Positions 1 to 7,374 of a DNA stretch of 64,000 nucleotides are shown piece by piece. The notes below the pieces were generated by a model, which was given only the letters and a program-made list of their open reading frames with translations, did not search any database and was not told the origin of the DNA. The number at the start of each line of letters is the position of its first letter. Position 1 is the first letter of the stretch. The DNA is from Paraplanobispora takensis (GTDB taxonomy: Bacteria; Actinomycetota; Actinomycetes; Streptosporangiales; Streptosporangiaceae), in the NCBI RefSeq assembly GCF_016863195.1, contig NZ_BOOK01000041.1, positions 1 through 64,000 of the forward strand, read 5' to 3'. A program made the translations under genes and the position numbers.

Positions 1-113
1 GGAACGCATTCTCCGAAGGCTCGATGCCGAACGGTCACACGGTCTGGGGATACATGCTCGTCCGTGCCGACGCGGGTCAGCCGTGGCGGATCGATGACAA
101 CGGGGTCGGCTGA
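1..113 (+). CDS. C-terminal end of an unidentified protein (cut by window edge)
   Basis: An open frame entering from the left edge (first full codon at 3) ends at a TGA at 111-113. The 36 visible residues end in a coherent tail containing VWGYMLVRADAGQPWRIDD, which reads like the C-terminus of a small secreted or lipoprotein-like actinobacterial protein rather than random translation. No domain can be named from so little sequence, and the start lies outside the window. Confidence 0.5.
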   Translation, partial: NAFSEGSMPNGHTVWGYMLVRADAGQPWRIDDNGVG

Positions 114-235
114 CCGCGGGGGCGGCATGGCCCCGGTACGGCGGGCCGGTCGGGTACGGCCGTGCGGCAACGCAGTGTGCCGTCGCCTTCGGACCGGGAG
201 TGCTTCCGCGGCGGCCCCTCTTCCGGAACCTGCGA

Positions 236-467
236 CTAACGGATATTCCCCGACCGCAGGAAGATCTCGCCGGTCCATGAGTGATCCCAGGCCGTCTCCG
301 GCGCGGGCGGTTGATCACTCCACAGTTCGATCCGGACATGAGCGGTGATGTCTTCAGGGGACTCGCAGACCATGACGTTGGGACCGATCTCGATCCAGTC
401 CTCGTACCGTCCAGCGCCCGGGATCGTCACGGACCTGCTCCAGCAGGTATGTGATCAGCTCTGCCAT
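236..467 (-). pseudogene. Small hypothetical gene broken by a single-base frameshift
   Basis: A minus-strand ATG at 467 is preceded by a perfect AAGGAGG nine bases upstream and starts MAELITYLLEQVRDDPGRW. After about 20 codons this frame turns into nonsense, while the frame one base over (GTG at 430) gives a coherent continuation, YEDWIEIGPNVMVCESPED, ending at TAG 236-238. Removing one G near 402-405 would join the two into one protein of about 77 residues. I therefore read it as one small gene with a +1 frameshift, a sequencing error or true decay. I do not recognise the family. The acidic, Trp-rich character suits a small cytosolic protein. Confidence 0.55.
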
Positions 468-1149
468 CGACCTCGGCCTCCTTAGGTCGGTTCATGCGAA
501 TCGATCGGTATGCGCTCAGCGTGGATCGAAGGTGAATTGAAGCAGGCGGAGACGACAGTCCCCGATCACCGGTCGGCCTCGGCCCGTACGGGGCGCAGCG
601 GTCATCGACGGTGATCACCTCCCGCCGACCCGAGGTACGGCTATGGGCAAGCCCTTGAGCTGCGTATTCGCCCGTGGATCCTCCGGTGAAGGGTCACGAC
701 GTCGATGTGACCGCTCCGCAAGGCACCTCATGATCCGAGTCATCACTCACGGCCGTGGTTCCAAGGCCTGTCCTGTGAATCTTCTCCTCAGGAGTTCGGC
801 CTGATGCTCCTGCTGACGCACAGGCGGACTCATCCGCTGGGCCAGGTCGCGGGCTGGGGGTCGACCGCGGCCGTCCTCCTGGTGGGAGTGACGACGGTCT
901 CTGACGGGTGGGCGCCCCGCAGGCCGTACGGCTGGCCCTTCCTCGCGTACGGGCTGCCGAAGGGGCATCTGATCCTGGACGTCGTCGAGGAACGGATCAT
1001 GTTCGTGGAGGTCTTGTATCACCCGGAGCTGTCACGTCCGGTGGATCGAAGCCATCGGCCCGGGAAGACTCCAGCGACCTCGCCTGTTGAGCTGAGGACA
1101 TGTGGCCATGGTGGGTCGCCTCCTGACGGTCCGGCGGAGAGACGCGGAG
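468..1149. other. Region without a convincing gene
   Basis: About 680 bases with several overlapping open frames but none with both a good ribosome site and protein-like composition. The plus frame from 804 contains a stretch (about 925-1045) with LILDVVEERIMFVEVLYHPE, faintly reminiscent of the last beta strands of RelE/ParE-type toxins. There is no intact fold and no partner antitoxin, so I do not call it. The region probably consists of decayed genes. Confidence 0.4.
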
Positions 1150-1797
1150 TCATCCGTCGTCCGGATCCGCCGACTCCGCGGCCGGTGCGATCTGCAATGG
1201 CGCGGCGCCCCCGCCGGCGATCTCGCGCCCGTGATTCAGCGTGTGGTCAAGCTGCCTGGCCAGGAGCGGGAGGCTCGCCGGAGGGAGATACGCCTCGGCG
1301 CCGGCGTCGAGCAGCCGGCGGACCGGGCCGGAGTACTGGACTCCGAGCTCCTGATCCTCGATCTCGGTGACGATGACGCGGGCTTTCGGGAACTTCGATC
1401 GAAGCATCACGATCAGCTGCGGGCTGACCGGAGGTACCAGCAGCACGTCGGTCGTCTCGGGAGCCGCATGCATATCGAGCACTACGTAGTCCGCCCCGAG
1501 CCGGTCCGACAGCGCGACGCGGGCCGCGGTCGACAGCTTCATCGCGGTGGCCACGACCGTCACGCCGTCGTAGTCGATCGGCTCTTGATCGTTGGCCCCG
1601 TCTGACGCGTCGCGATCGACGATGGCGCCCTGGACCACGTCGACGGTGCTGGAGATCGTCGCGATCGACGCGCCGTCACGCGTGACGACCAGGTTCTCAC
1701 CGGGCCCGAGGGCGTCGATGAGCGCCACGACGTCTTCGGGAAGGCGGGCCACGTCGATGCGCTGCACCGAGCGTGGGGAGCGTCTGCGGATCACCAT
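1150..1797 (-). CDS. Conserved-looking hypothetical protein with a Phd-like N-terminal segment
   Basis: A 215-residue protein. Residues about 10-50 (RIDVARLPEDVVALID, then LVVTRDGASIATI) resemble the N-terminal strand-helix-strand of Phd/YefM antitoxins. Residues about 75-200 form a separate alpha/beta domain with YVVLDMHAAPETTDVLLVPP and RRLLDAGAEAYLPP, a pattern like response-regulator or NTPase-fold Rossmann strands. No catalytic motif is visible. The ATG at 1797 has no strong Shine-Dalgarno sequence but overlaps the stop of the upstream gene (ATGGTGA), so it is probably translated by coupling. Function is unknown; I infer a regulatory rather than enzymatic role, with low certainty. Confidence 0.65.
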   Translation of the reverse strand: MVIRRRSPRSVQRIDVARLPEDVVALIDALGPGENLVVTRDGASIATISSTVDVVQGAIVDRDASDGANDQEPIDYDGVTVVATAMKLSTAARVALSDRLGADYVVLDMHAAPETTDVLLVPPVSPQLIVMLRSKFPKARVIVTEIEDQELGVQYSGPVRRLLDAGAEAYLPPASLPLLARQLDHTLNHGREIAGGGAAPLQIAPAAESADPDDG

Positions 1798-2003
1798 GTC
1801 CGGGACACGCTCACGGCTGCGAGAGCAGCCCGCGTCCTGAGCGGTCCCGATCGCCCGGCGAAAGGCCCGTCTGCGGTGACATGGTCGCCTGCCTCGAAGA
1901 CACCGTCCAACCAGATGATCACATGAGTCCCTTCCGGTGCTGTGATCTCGTTGGATGCCGCCACACGACCGTTGGTTCGAGGCCGCGCGGGAGTTTCCCC
2001 CAT
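1791..2003 (-). CDS. Small hypothetical protein, coupled to the downstream gene
   Basis: A 70-residue frame starting at ATG 2003. An internal GTG near 1964 is an alternative start. The best-looking part is THVIIWLDGVFEAGDHVTA in the middle, with Val/Ile-rich strands and acidic turns. Its TGA (1791-1793) lies inside a 7-base overlap with the start codon of the next gene, ATGGTGA, which is typical of real co-translated pairs. It has no transmembrane segment or signal peptide. I do not recognise a family. The long basic N-terminus could belong to the non-coding leader if the internal start is used. Confidence 0.45.
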   Translation of the reverse strand: MGETPARPRTNGRVAASNEITAPEGTHVIIWLDGVFEAGDHVTADGPFAGRSGPLRTRAALAAVSVSRTW

Positions 2004-2173
2004 CGACTACGTCTGCGCTCATCAGACGTGCATTCGACCGGGGGCGAGCTCACAGGCGCCTCCGATCGGCCATGATCATCAAGCGATCGGCGTACAAGTA
2101 CCCTCTGGGAGTGCCCGGACTGCCGGGCCGGGCACCGTATGGCCGTGGGCGGCCTGGCATCACCCCGGTCACC

Positions 2174-2229
2174 CGCTCTCCGTTCACCGCTCTCCGTTCA
2201 CCGCTCTATGTTCGCCGCTTTCCGTTCGT
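2174..2229. repeat. Four tandem 14-bp repeats upstream of ridA
   Basis: The unit CGCTCTCCGTTCAC occurs at 2174-2187 and exactly again at 2188-2201. It then continues with drift as CGCTCTATGTTCGC (2202-2215) and CGCTTTCCGTTCGT (2216-2229), and a partial fifth CGCTCTCC abuts the ridA ribosome site. Copies decay progressively toward the gene. Fourteen bases is not a multiple of three, so the array is unlikely to be coding. Confidence 0.85.
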
Positions 2230-2254
2230 CGCTCTCCCCGGAGGGACTGCACCG

Positions 2255-2650
2255 ATGGCTCTCGAAATCATCCAACCCGAGGACCTGGACAGGCCGAAGA
2301 CCTACAGCCATGTGATCGTCGCGACCGGCACCCGAATGGTGTTCATCGCCGGGCAGATGTCCGATGACCTTGACGGCAACCTGGTCGCTCCCGACGACCT
2401 GCCGGCCCAGGCCGGGCAGGTGTTCACCAATCTCGGCCGCGCCCTTGCCGCCGCCGGAGCCCGCCCGGACCAGGTCACCAAGATCGGGATCTACGTCGTC
2501 GATCACCGCCGGGAGTACCTGCCCATCATCGAAGAGGCCAGGGTCGCGCTGTTCGGCGACCACAGGCCCACTGACACCCTGATCGGTGTGGAGAGGCTGG
2601 CCGCACCGGGCTACGTGATCGAGGTGGACGCGATCGCGGTCGTCGATTGA
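2255..2650 (+). CDS. RidA-family (YjgF/YER057c/UK114) protein
   Basis: A 131-residue protein spanning the whole RidA fold. Members act as enamine/imine deaminases or bind small metabolites as trimers in the cytosol. Visible family features are the N-terminal YSHVIVATGTRMVFIAGQ strands, the central helix QAGQVFTNLGRALAAAGA, and the C-terminal GVERLAAPGYVIEVDAIAVV, which keeps the Arg (114) and Glu (123) region that contacts the substrate carboxylate in RidA. The ATG at 2255 is chosen because GGAGG at 2240-2244 sits ten bases upstream and because the fold starts there. The long open frame further upstream runs through a tandem repeat and is not coding. Confidence 0.9.
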   Translation: MALEIIQPEDLDRPKTYSHVIVATGTRMVFIAGQMSDDLDGNLVAPDDLPAQAGQVFTNLGRALAAAGARPDQVTKIGIYVVDHRREYLPIIEEARVALFGDHRPTDTLIGVERLAAPGYVIEVDAIAVVD

Positions 2651-2823
2651 ACCGGCTGCCCCGGCGACGATCCCGCCACGGCGTGCGCCGTGCTGCGTGG
2701 CCGTCAACGGCCGGCCCGGGGGCGGCCGTCTGAACGAGGCGACGGGGCCGTATGCGGGGACGTGCGCGCCGGCCCCGCGAGGCCGTACCGGAGATGATCG
2801 GCCGTCCATCGGGGCCGCGTGTC

Positions 2824-2853
2824 TTGACATGCAGCCATCCGGCTGCCTAAGTT
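2824..2853 (+). promoter_or_regulatory. Probable housekeeping-type promoter of the ArsR-SRPBCC gene
   Basis: TTGACA at 2824-2829 is followed after 18 bases by TAAGTT at 2848-2853, a fair -35/-10 pair in a GC-rich context. It lies 57 bases upstream of the start codon, and both elements overlap the large palindrome at 2830-2874. Confidence 0.6.
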
Positions 2854-2874
2854 AAAGGCAGTCGGATGGCTGCA
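2830..2874. promoter_or_regulatory. 45-bp near-perfect palindrome, candidate ArsR operator
   Basis: Left arm TGCAGCCATCCGGCTGCCT (2830-2848) and right arm AGGCAGTCGGATGGCTGCA (2856-2874) are inverted copies matching at 18 of 19 positions around a 7-base AT-rich centre. The palindrome begins directly after the -35 box and covers the -10 box, so a bound dimer or tetramer would block RNA polymerase. As RNA it would also form a long hairpin. I infer that the ArsR protein just downstream binds it. Confidence 0.75.
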
Positions 2875-2909
2875 TATCGACAGAGGGCGACCTGGGTACG
2901 GGGGCGGGC

Positions 2910-3701
2910 ATGGACGAGGTGTTCAAAGCTCTGGCCGATCCGAGCCGGCGCGCGCTGCTCGACTCACTCAACGCCCGCAACGGGCAGACGCTGCGCGAGC
3001 TGTGCGCCGGACTCGACATGGCCAGGCAGTCCGTCAGCAAGCATCTGGCGGTGCTGGAGGAGGCCGGGCTCGTCACCACGGTGCGGCGGGGCCGGGAGAA
3101 GCTGCACTACCTCAACGCCGCGCCCGTGCACGAGATCGCCCACCGGTGGATCAGTCGCTACGACCGGGCCAGGGTCCAAGCCCTGGCGGATCTGAAACTC
3201 GCCCTGGAGGAGACCCCGATGGACGCGCCGACCTTCGTCTACACCACCTACATCCGCACCACTCCGCAGAAACTATGGCAGGCGCTGACCGAGCCCGCCT
3301 TCACCCGCCGCTACTGGGCCACGGAGTTCACCACGGACTGGTCCGCCGGCTCGCCGATGACCTGGGACAACCACGGGGTGCTCATCAGCGATCCGGAGCA
3401 GGTCGTGCTGGAGGCCGAACCCTACAGCCGGCTCTCCTACACCTGGCACGCCATCACCCCGGAGCTCGCCAAGCGCTTCGGCTGGGACGAGGAGTTGCTC
3501 GCCCGGTTGTCCGGCGAGGCCCGCTCGAAGGTCACCTTCACGATCGAGGAGGCCGCGCAGGTCGTGAAACTCACCGTCGTGCACGACGGCTTCGAGCCCG
3601 GATCGGGCCTGGCCGAGATGGTCACCCACGGCTGGCCGAACGTGGTGGCGAGCCTGAAGACGCTGCTGGAGACCGGCGAACCGCTGCCGGCCGACGCGTG
3701 A
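2910..3701 (+). CDS. ArsR-type winged-helix regulator fused to an SRPBCC (AHSA1-like) domain
   Basis: A 263-residue protein. Residues 1-95 are an ArsR-type winged helix (MDEVFKALADPSRRALLDSL; recognition region MARQSVSKHLAVLEEAGLV). Residues about 105-255 form an SRPBCC/AHSA1 ligand-binding domain (VYTTYIRTTPQKLWQALTEP, RRYWATEF). ArsR and SRPBCC genes often sit side by side as two overlapping cistrons in actinobacteria; here they are one polypeptide. An internal ATG at 3219, where the SRPBCC domain begins, retains GGAGGAG at 3206-3212, so a free SRPBCC protein may also be made. The large palindrome upstream suggests autoregulation. The ligand is unknown. Confidence 0.88.
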   Translation: MDEVFKALADPSRRALLDSLNARNGQTLRELCAGLDMARQSVSKHLAVLEEAGLVTTVRRGREKLHYLNAAPVHEIAHRWISRYDRARVQALADLKLALEETPMDAPTFVYTTYIRTTPQKLWQALTEPAFTRRYWATEFTTDWSAGSPMTWDNHGVLISDPEQVVLEAEPYSRLSYTWHAITPELAKRFGWDEELLARLSGEARSKVTFTIEEAAQVVKLTVVHDGFEPGSGLAEMVTHGWPNVVASLKTLLETGEPLPADA

Positions 3702-3852
3702 CCTCCCCGGTCAGGGCTCGACGACGTCGCGAGGTGCCCCCGGGACAGAGCATCGGCTCCACTGACGTCGGAGTTCGTCGAGCTTGAAGGTCATCAAGCC
3801 GGTAAGGCGATTAGGCTGACCCCGGCCGCCCGCAACGGTGAAGGAGCCGCTG

Positions 3853-4317
3853 ATGACCGTCGACCCGACGATGATCCGAATCGGCCAAGGGGTGGAGTTG
3901 CATCACCACCGAGGTCAGCGTGAAGCGGCGCGCGACTTGTTCGCGCAGATCTGGGACGACATCGGAGGTGAGCAAGGCGACCCGCTGCACGTTTGCGTCC
4001 TTGCCCATTCGATGGCCGACGTGCAGGACGACGTGCACCAGGAGCTGATGTGGGATCTGCGGGCGCTTGCCGCCGCCGATCTGGTCACCGACGAGCAGGT
4101 GGCACGGGCCGGGGTGCCGCTTTCGGTGGCCGGTCTGTATCCGTCGTTGCACCTCAACGTGAGCGAGTGCTATCGCAAGCTGGGCGATCTCGGCCGCGCC
4201 CGTGAGCACTTCCAGCAGGCGCGGGCCGAGATCGGCGCACTCGGCGACGACGAGTACGGGCGGCTCATCAGGGGCGGCCTGGAGCGGATGGCCGAACAGT
4301 TGGGCGAGGCCGTCTGA
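3853..4317 (+). CDS. Tetratricopeptide-like helical protein
   Basis: A 154-residue, all-helical cytosolic protein. The C-terminal half (LYPSLHLNVSECYRKLGDL, then GRAREHFQQARAEIGALG) has the A/G/Y/A spacing of a TPR hairpin, and the N-terminal half (REAARDLFAQIWDDIGG) fits a degenerate repeat. The ATG at 3853 follows AAGGAG at a good distance; an in-frame GTG at 3838 lies upstream of that site and is not preferred. Proteins of this size are usually annotated as tetratricopeptide repeat proteins in Streptomyces relatives. A partner-binding role is inferred only. Confidence 0.75.
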   Translation: MTVDPTMIRIGQGVELHHHRGQREAARDLFAQIWDDIGGEQGDPLHVCVLAHSMADVQDDVHQELMWDLRALAAADLVTDEQVARAGVPLSVAGLYPSLHLNVSECYRKLGDLGRAREHFQQARAEIGALGDDEYGRLIRGGLERMAEQLGEAV

Positions 4318-4425
4318 CTGCACCCCGGTAAGTCCTCTGTACCGGCGACAGTCCGGGCGGACGGGCTGGAGGGAAGATCGTGATTCCCCTGGCTCGCCCC
4401 GGGACCGGGAACTATTGTCACGAGC

Positions 4426-5088
4426 ATGGTCGAACCCGATGTCCTCAGCGTCACCCGCGAGGCTTACGACGCCGCCGCCCACACCTATGCGGAGCTGTTC
4501 CGCGACTCGCTGCGTGACAGTCCCCTGGACCGCGCGATCTTGGGTGTCTTCGCCGAGGCTGTGAGCGCGAGTGGGGGCGGTCAGGTCGCGGACCTGGGGT
4601 GTGGGCCTGGCCATATCACCGCTTATCTGGACGAGCTGGGACTGACGGCGTTCGGGGTTGACGCCTCTCCCGTGATGATCGAGTTGGCTCGACAGGCCTA
4701 TCCGGGCCTGCGGTTCGACGTGGGCTCGATGGCCGCGCCGGACATCGCCGACGGCGTGCTGGGCGGCGTACTCTCACGTTGGTCCATCATCCACACCCCG
4801 CCGCAGGAACTCCCCGTCATCCTGGCGGAGTTCCATCGCGTGCTGGCACCCGGCGGCCACCTTCTGATCGGTTTTTCGGCAAGCGAGGGTCCGTCCCACC
4901 CGACTCAGGTCTTCGATCACACAGTCGCGCCGGCCTATCGGTGGTGGCCTGATCACCTCGCCGCGATGCTGCGCGAGTCCGGACTGCCCGAGGTGGCCCG
5001 GATGGTTCGCGAGCCCCAGCCCACCGACCGACGGCAGTTCCGGGAGATTCAACTGCTCGCCCGCAAAGCCCGAGCAGGGGCCGCCTGA
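4426..5088 (+). CDS. Class I SAM-dependent methyltransferase
   Basis: A 220-residue cytosolic protein with the Rossmann methyltransferase core. SAM motif I is VADLGCGPGHITAYL (about residues 54-68), motif II has the acidic FGVDASPVMIELAR, and the post-motif strand is GGVLSRWSIIHTPPQELP, followed by HRVLAPGGHLLIGF. It is of the YrrT/UbiE-like methyltransferase_11/25 type. The substrate cannot be told from sequence. No biosynthetic neighbours point to one. Confidence 0.88.
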   Translation: MVEPDVLSVTREAYDAAAHTYAELFRDSLRDSPLDRAILGVFAEAVSASGGGQVADLGCGPGHITAYLDELGLTAFGVDASPVMIELARQAYPGLRFDVGSMAAPDIADGVLGGVLSRWSIIHTPPQELPVILAEFHRVLAPGGHLLIGFSASEGPSHPTQVFDHTVAPAYRWWPDHLAAMLRESGLPEVARMVREPQPTDRRQFREIQLLARKARAGAA

Positions 5089-5167
5089 CCGCTATGCCGT
5101 ACGGGGAACCGCCGGCACCGCGCTGAGCGGCTCTGAGCGTCCCGTCACCGAGCTGACGGCCGCCGAC

Positions 5168-5620
5168 TTGACCCGGCTGGGTGAGGCCTTCCTCCGCAAG
5201 ATCGGCTTCAGGCCGACCTTCGCCCTGGAACCTGGCCTGCTGGTGCCGCTGGAGGGGGCGCTGAAGATCGTGGAGCGTGACATCCGCGCCACCGGGATCG
5301 CCGGGACGCTTCGGATGGTTCTGCCCGACTGGGACACCACGGGCCTGGCGTGGGTGGAGTTCGAAGGCATCTGCCAGGGCAACGGCCTCGGGCCCGGGGG
5401 TGATGTCCAGGAGGTGCTCTGGAGTGTGGCCGATGCCGCTCAGGAAGTGGTCATGGAGGTTATCTGGAGGCCGTGGCCCGTCTGCCCGTCGCACGATCGA
5501 GGCCTGAACGTCGGGCTGGAAGACGAGATCGCCGTGTGGCGCTGTACGGGCGGCGGGACGCACACCGTCGCGCCGGTGGGTGAACTGCCTCCCGCACGCC
5601 GTCAACGATTGACAGATTAG
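5168..5620 (+). CDS. Hypothetical protein
   Basis: A frame of 150 residues from a TTG at 5168. The reading frame stays open and protein-like further upstream (SERPVTELTAADLT), so the true N-terminus is uncertain and no ATG or GTG with a ribosome site is visible. The C-terminal half has ordered sequence, VCPSHDRGLNVGLEDEIAVW followed by a C-T-G-G-G turn, with two Cys that could bind a metal. It follows the methyltransferase on the same strand by about 80 bases and may be co-transcribed. I do not recognise a named family. Confidence 0.55.
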   Translation: MTRLGEAFLRKIGFRPTFALEPGLLVPLEGALKIVERDIRATGIAGTLRMVLPDWDTTGLAWVEFEGICQGNGLGPGGDVQEVLWSVADAAQEVVMEVIWRPWPVCPSHDRGLNVGLEDEIAVWRCTGGGTHTVAPVGELPPARRQRLTD

Positions 5621-5637
5621 AAGTGGATCGCCGTTTC

Positions 5638-5657
5638 TCAGCTCTTCACTGAGCTGA
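5638..5657. terminator. Short hairpin after the 5168 gene
   Basis: TCAGCTC (5638-5644) and GAGCTGA (5651-5657) form a perfect 7-bp stem with a 6-base loop, 18 bases after the stop codon. No U-tract follows, which is usual in high-GC actinobacteria, so termination is only inferred. Confidence 0.35.
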
Positions 5658-5974
5658 AGGCTTCGACTCCACGAGATGGCGCCGCGTAGGTGAAACCCGG
5701 CCAGGCAGCTGTCTGTGGGCTTGCCGAAGCGAAAAGCCAGGACGCGTCATTGCTTGATCCGATCGATGTAGCGTTCCGACGTGTTGCGCTGCTCGTGCCT
5801 GTGGAGTACAGGCCACCGACGCTGGCTTACCACGAGGCCCGTACAGTGCCTCGACCCGACGCAGCCGCTCAGCGCGGGCCTCGGCCGGCTCGTAGTGCTG
5901 CTGCCCCGTGACCTCGGCTTCGCCGATGACCACCGCAACGGGACTTCCACCTCGAACGTGGACACCGGCTGCCA

Positions 5975-6335
5975 GCATAGATGATCTCTTCGCGAACTCG
6001 ACCGGGCTGAGGTAACCCAGCGCCGAATGCCTGCGCCGCGTGTTGTGGAACACCAGCCAACGGAAGACCTCCAGCCGCGCCTGGGCCATGCTCGCCCAGT
6101 CACCGGCCGGCAAGACCTCCCGCTTGAGGGAGGCGAAGAACGACTCGGCCAGCGCGTTGTCGGCGCTGGAACCGACCGCTCCCATCGACCGGCGCACCCC
6201 GAACGCCGCACAGGCACGGGCGAAAGCGGCCGAGCTGTATTGGGCCCGCCGTGGTCCGAGTGGAAAACCACCCCGGCCACCTCCCCGCCCCGGATCCGCG
6301 CCGCCGCCAGCGCATCGATGACCCGGCTCCCTGAT
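5975..6335 (-). pseudogene. Remnant of an IS3-family transposase (OrfB), frameshifted and truncated
   Basis: One minus frame encodes VIDALAAARIRGGEVAG followed by VVFHSDHGG, the second catalytic Asp motif of the DDE integrase core. Directly after it (about 6241-6248) the reading jumps frame, and the adjacent frame continues with QYSSAAFARACAAFGV, SSADNALAESFFASLKRE (the Glu motif) and RRRHSALGYLSPVEFA, the usual IS3 C-terminus. The N-terminal HTH half and the first Asp are missing and no terminal repeats are recognisable. The element is therefore dead. Confidence 0.85.
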
Positions 6336-6470
6336 CGGCACTTTCTGATTTGTTGGCGGAGTGAACTCGGGGATGCTGATTCCGACCGGTGCGTCCCTTG
6401 ACCGCCTCGGCCGAGGTTCCACGACGTCCGCCACGCTCTTGGGAGCCGCTGACCCATCCACAGCATGACG

Positions 6471-7001
6471 TCAGTCCGCGTCGCACCAGTAGGCGAGCTG
6501 GTGGCTCGTGCTTTTGATCACACGAGGCGCGGACTCGGGCTGCGGCCAGACCTGCAACAGGTAGCGATCAACGACGGCATCTCCCGTAGCCAGCGCGTTC
6601 ACATCGCAACCCTCGTCCATGTTCACGGCGTGATAGCGCAGCCGATACCACCCCGGAGCCGAGGGCAGACGGGGTAACACATGATCGCCTTCACCTCCCC
6701 ATTCGGCTACGCGGAGCAAATTCGACGGGGCCCAGTAGCTGATCTCCACGATGTCCTCGTATCCGTCGGTGTCCGCTCCCGGATCCTCGTCGGACACAGC
6801 CGCCGAGAAGCCGACCGGACCGCTGGACAGGCCCGTGACCAGGAGAGCTTTGCTGCCCTCCACCCGGATAATCCCCACAGGGTGCTCAGGATGATCCTTC
6901 GGAAAGGACTCTGGGGCCGGGAACTCGTCGCCTCCGTCGGCAAGGTAGGCCTGCCCGTAACTGACGTGGAGATCGAACGACTTCACCTGCGTAGCGGCCA
7001 T
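6471..7001 (-). CDS. Conserved hypothetical protein of actinomycetes
   Basis: A 176-residue beta-rich protein. The run HVSYGQAYLADGG near the N-terminus, LPSAPGWYRLRYHAVNMDEG in the middle and VDRYLLQVWPQPESAPRVI followed by an AYW ending near the C-terminus form a pattern I associate with uncharacterised proteins common in Streptomyces and relatives. No catalytic motif is visible. ATG 7001 is chosen because conserved sequence begins there. An in-frame GTG about 20 bases upstream is possible, and neither has a strong ribosome site. It lies next to IS debris, so it may belong to an acquired segment. Confidence 0.72.
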   Translation of the reverse strand: MAATQVKSFDLHVSYGQAYLADGGDEFPAPESFPKDHPEHPVGIIRVEGSKALLVTGLSSGPVGFSAAVSDEDPGADTDGYEDIVEISYWAPSNLLRVAEWGGEGDHVLPRLPSAPGWYRLRYHAVNMDEGCDVNALATGDAVVDRYLLQVWPQPESAPRVIKSTSHQLAYWCDAD

Positions 7002-7374
7002 AGCCGGCAAGCATAGAACCACCGAATTTTGATACGTGAAATTGCTCTCCGTCAGTTGCCGTACTTCTCCTTGATTGTCCGTCCGTGCTGGCACCCGAGC
7101 GGCACGGCCCGGCCTTCTGATCCGGAGGTTCGCTGGAGAACTTTCCTGCACCCACGCGGCGAGCATGCTCGGGGATGGCGGTCGACAACGACAATCATGT
7201 CTGGGTCGTCCGGTTTTCTCAGGGTTCCATCGATCCGCTCGTCCCCGGGGCGGATTTGGTGGAAGCGGAACACGACGCAGGTGTCGATCGCGCGTTGAGG
7301 GTTGGTCTTCGGAAGTCGGGAAGCTCCTGGTAAATGGATCGACGCCCGCTGCAACCAGAAGCTTCGGACGCAGG
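7002..7374. other. Region without a confident gene
   Basis: No frame has both a start signal and consistent protein-like content. On the minus strand, about 7180-7290 reads RIDGTLRKPDDPDMIVVVD, which looks like a fragment of a real protein, but flanking sequence in that frame is disordered. This is probably gene debris in the decayed accessory region. Confidence 0.4.

Noticed and set aside
804-1370. Long plus-strand frame with a RelE/ParE-like stretch
   Set aside because: Only about 40 residues are suggestive, the rest is Pro/Arg-rich noise, and no antitoxin or ribosome site accompanies it.
1955-2254. In-frame extension upstream of ridA
   Set aside because: It crosses the 14-bp tandem repeats and lacks homology; the family fold and ribosome site start at 2255.
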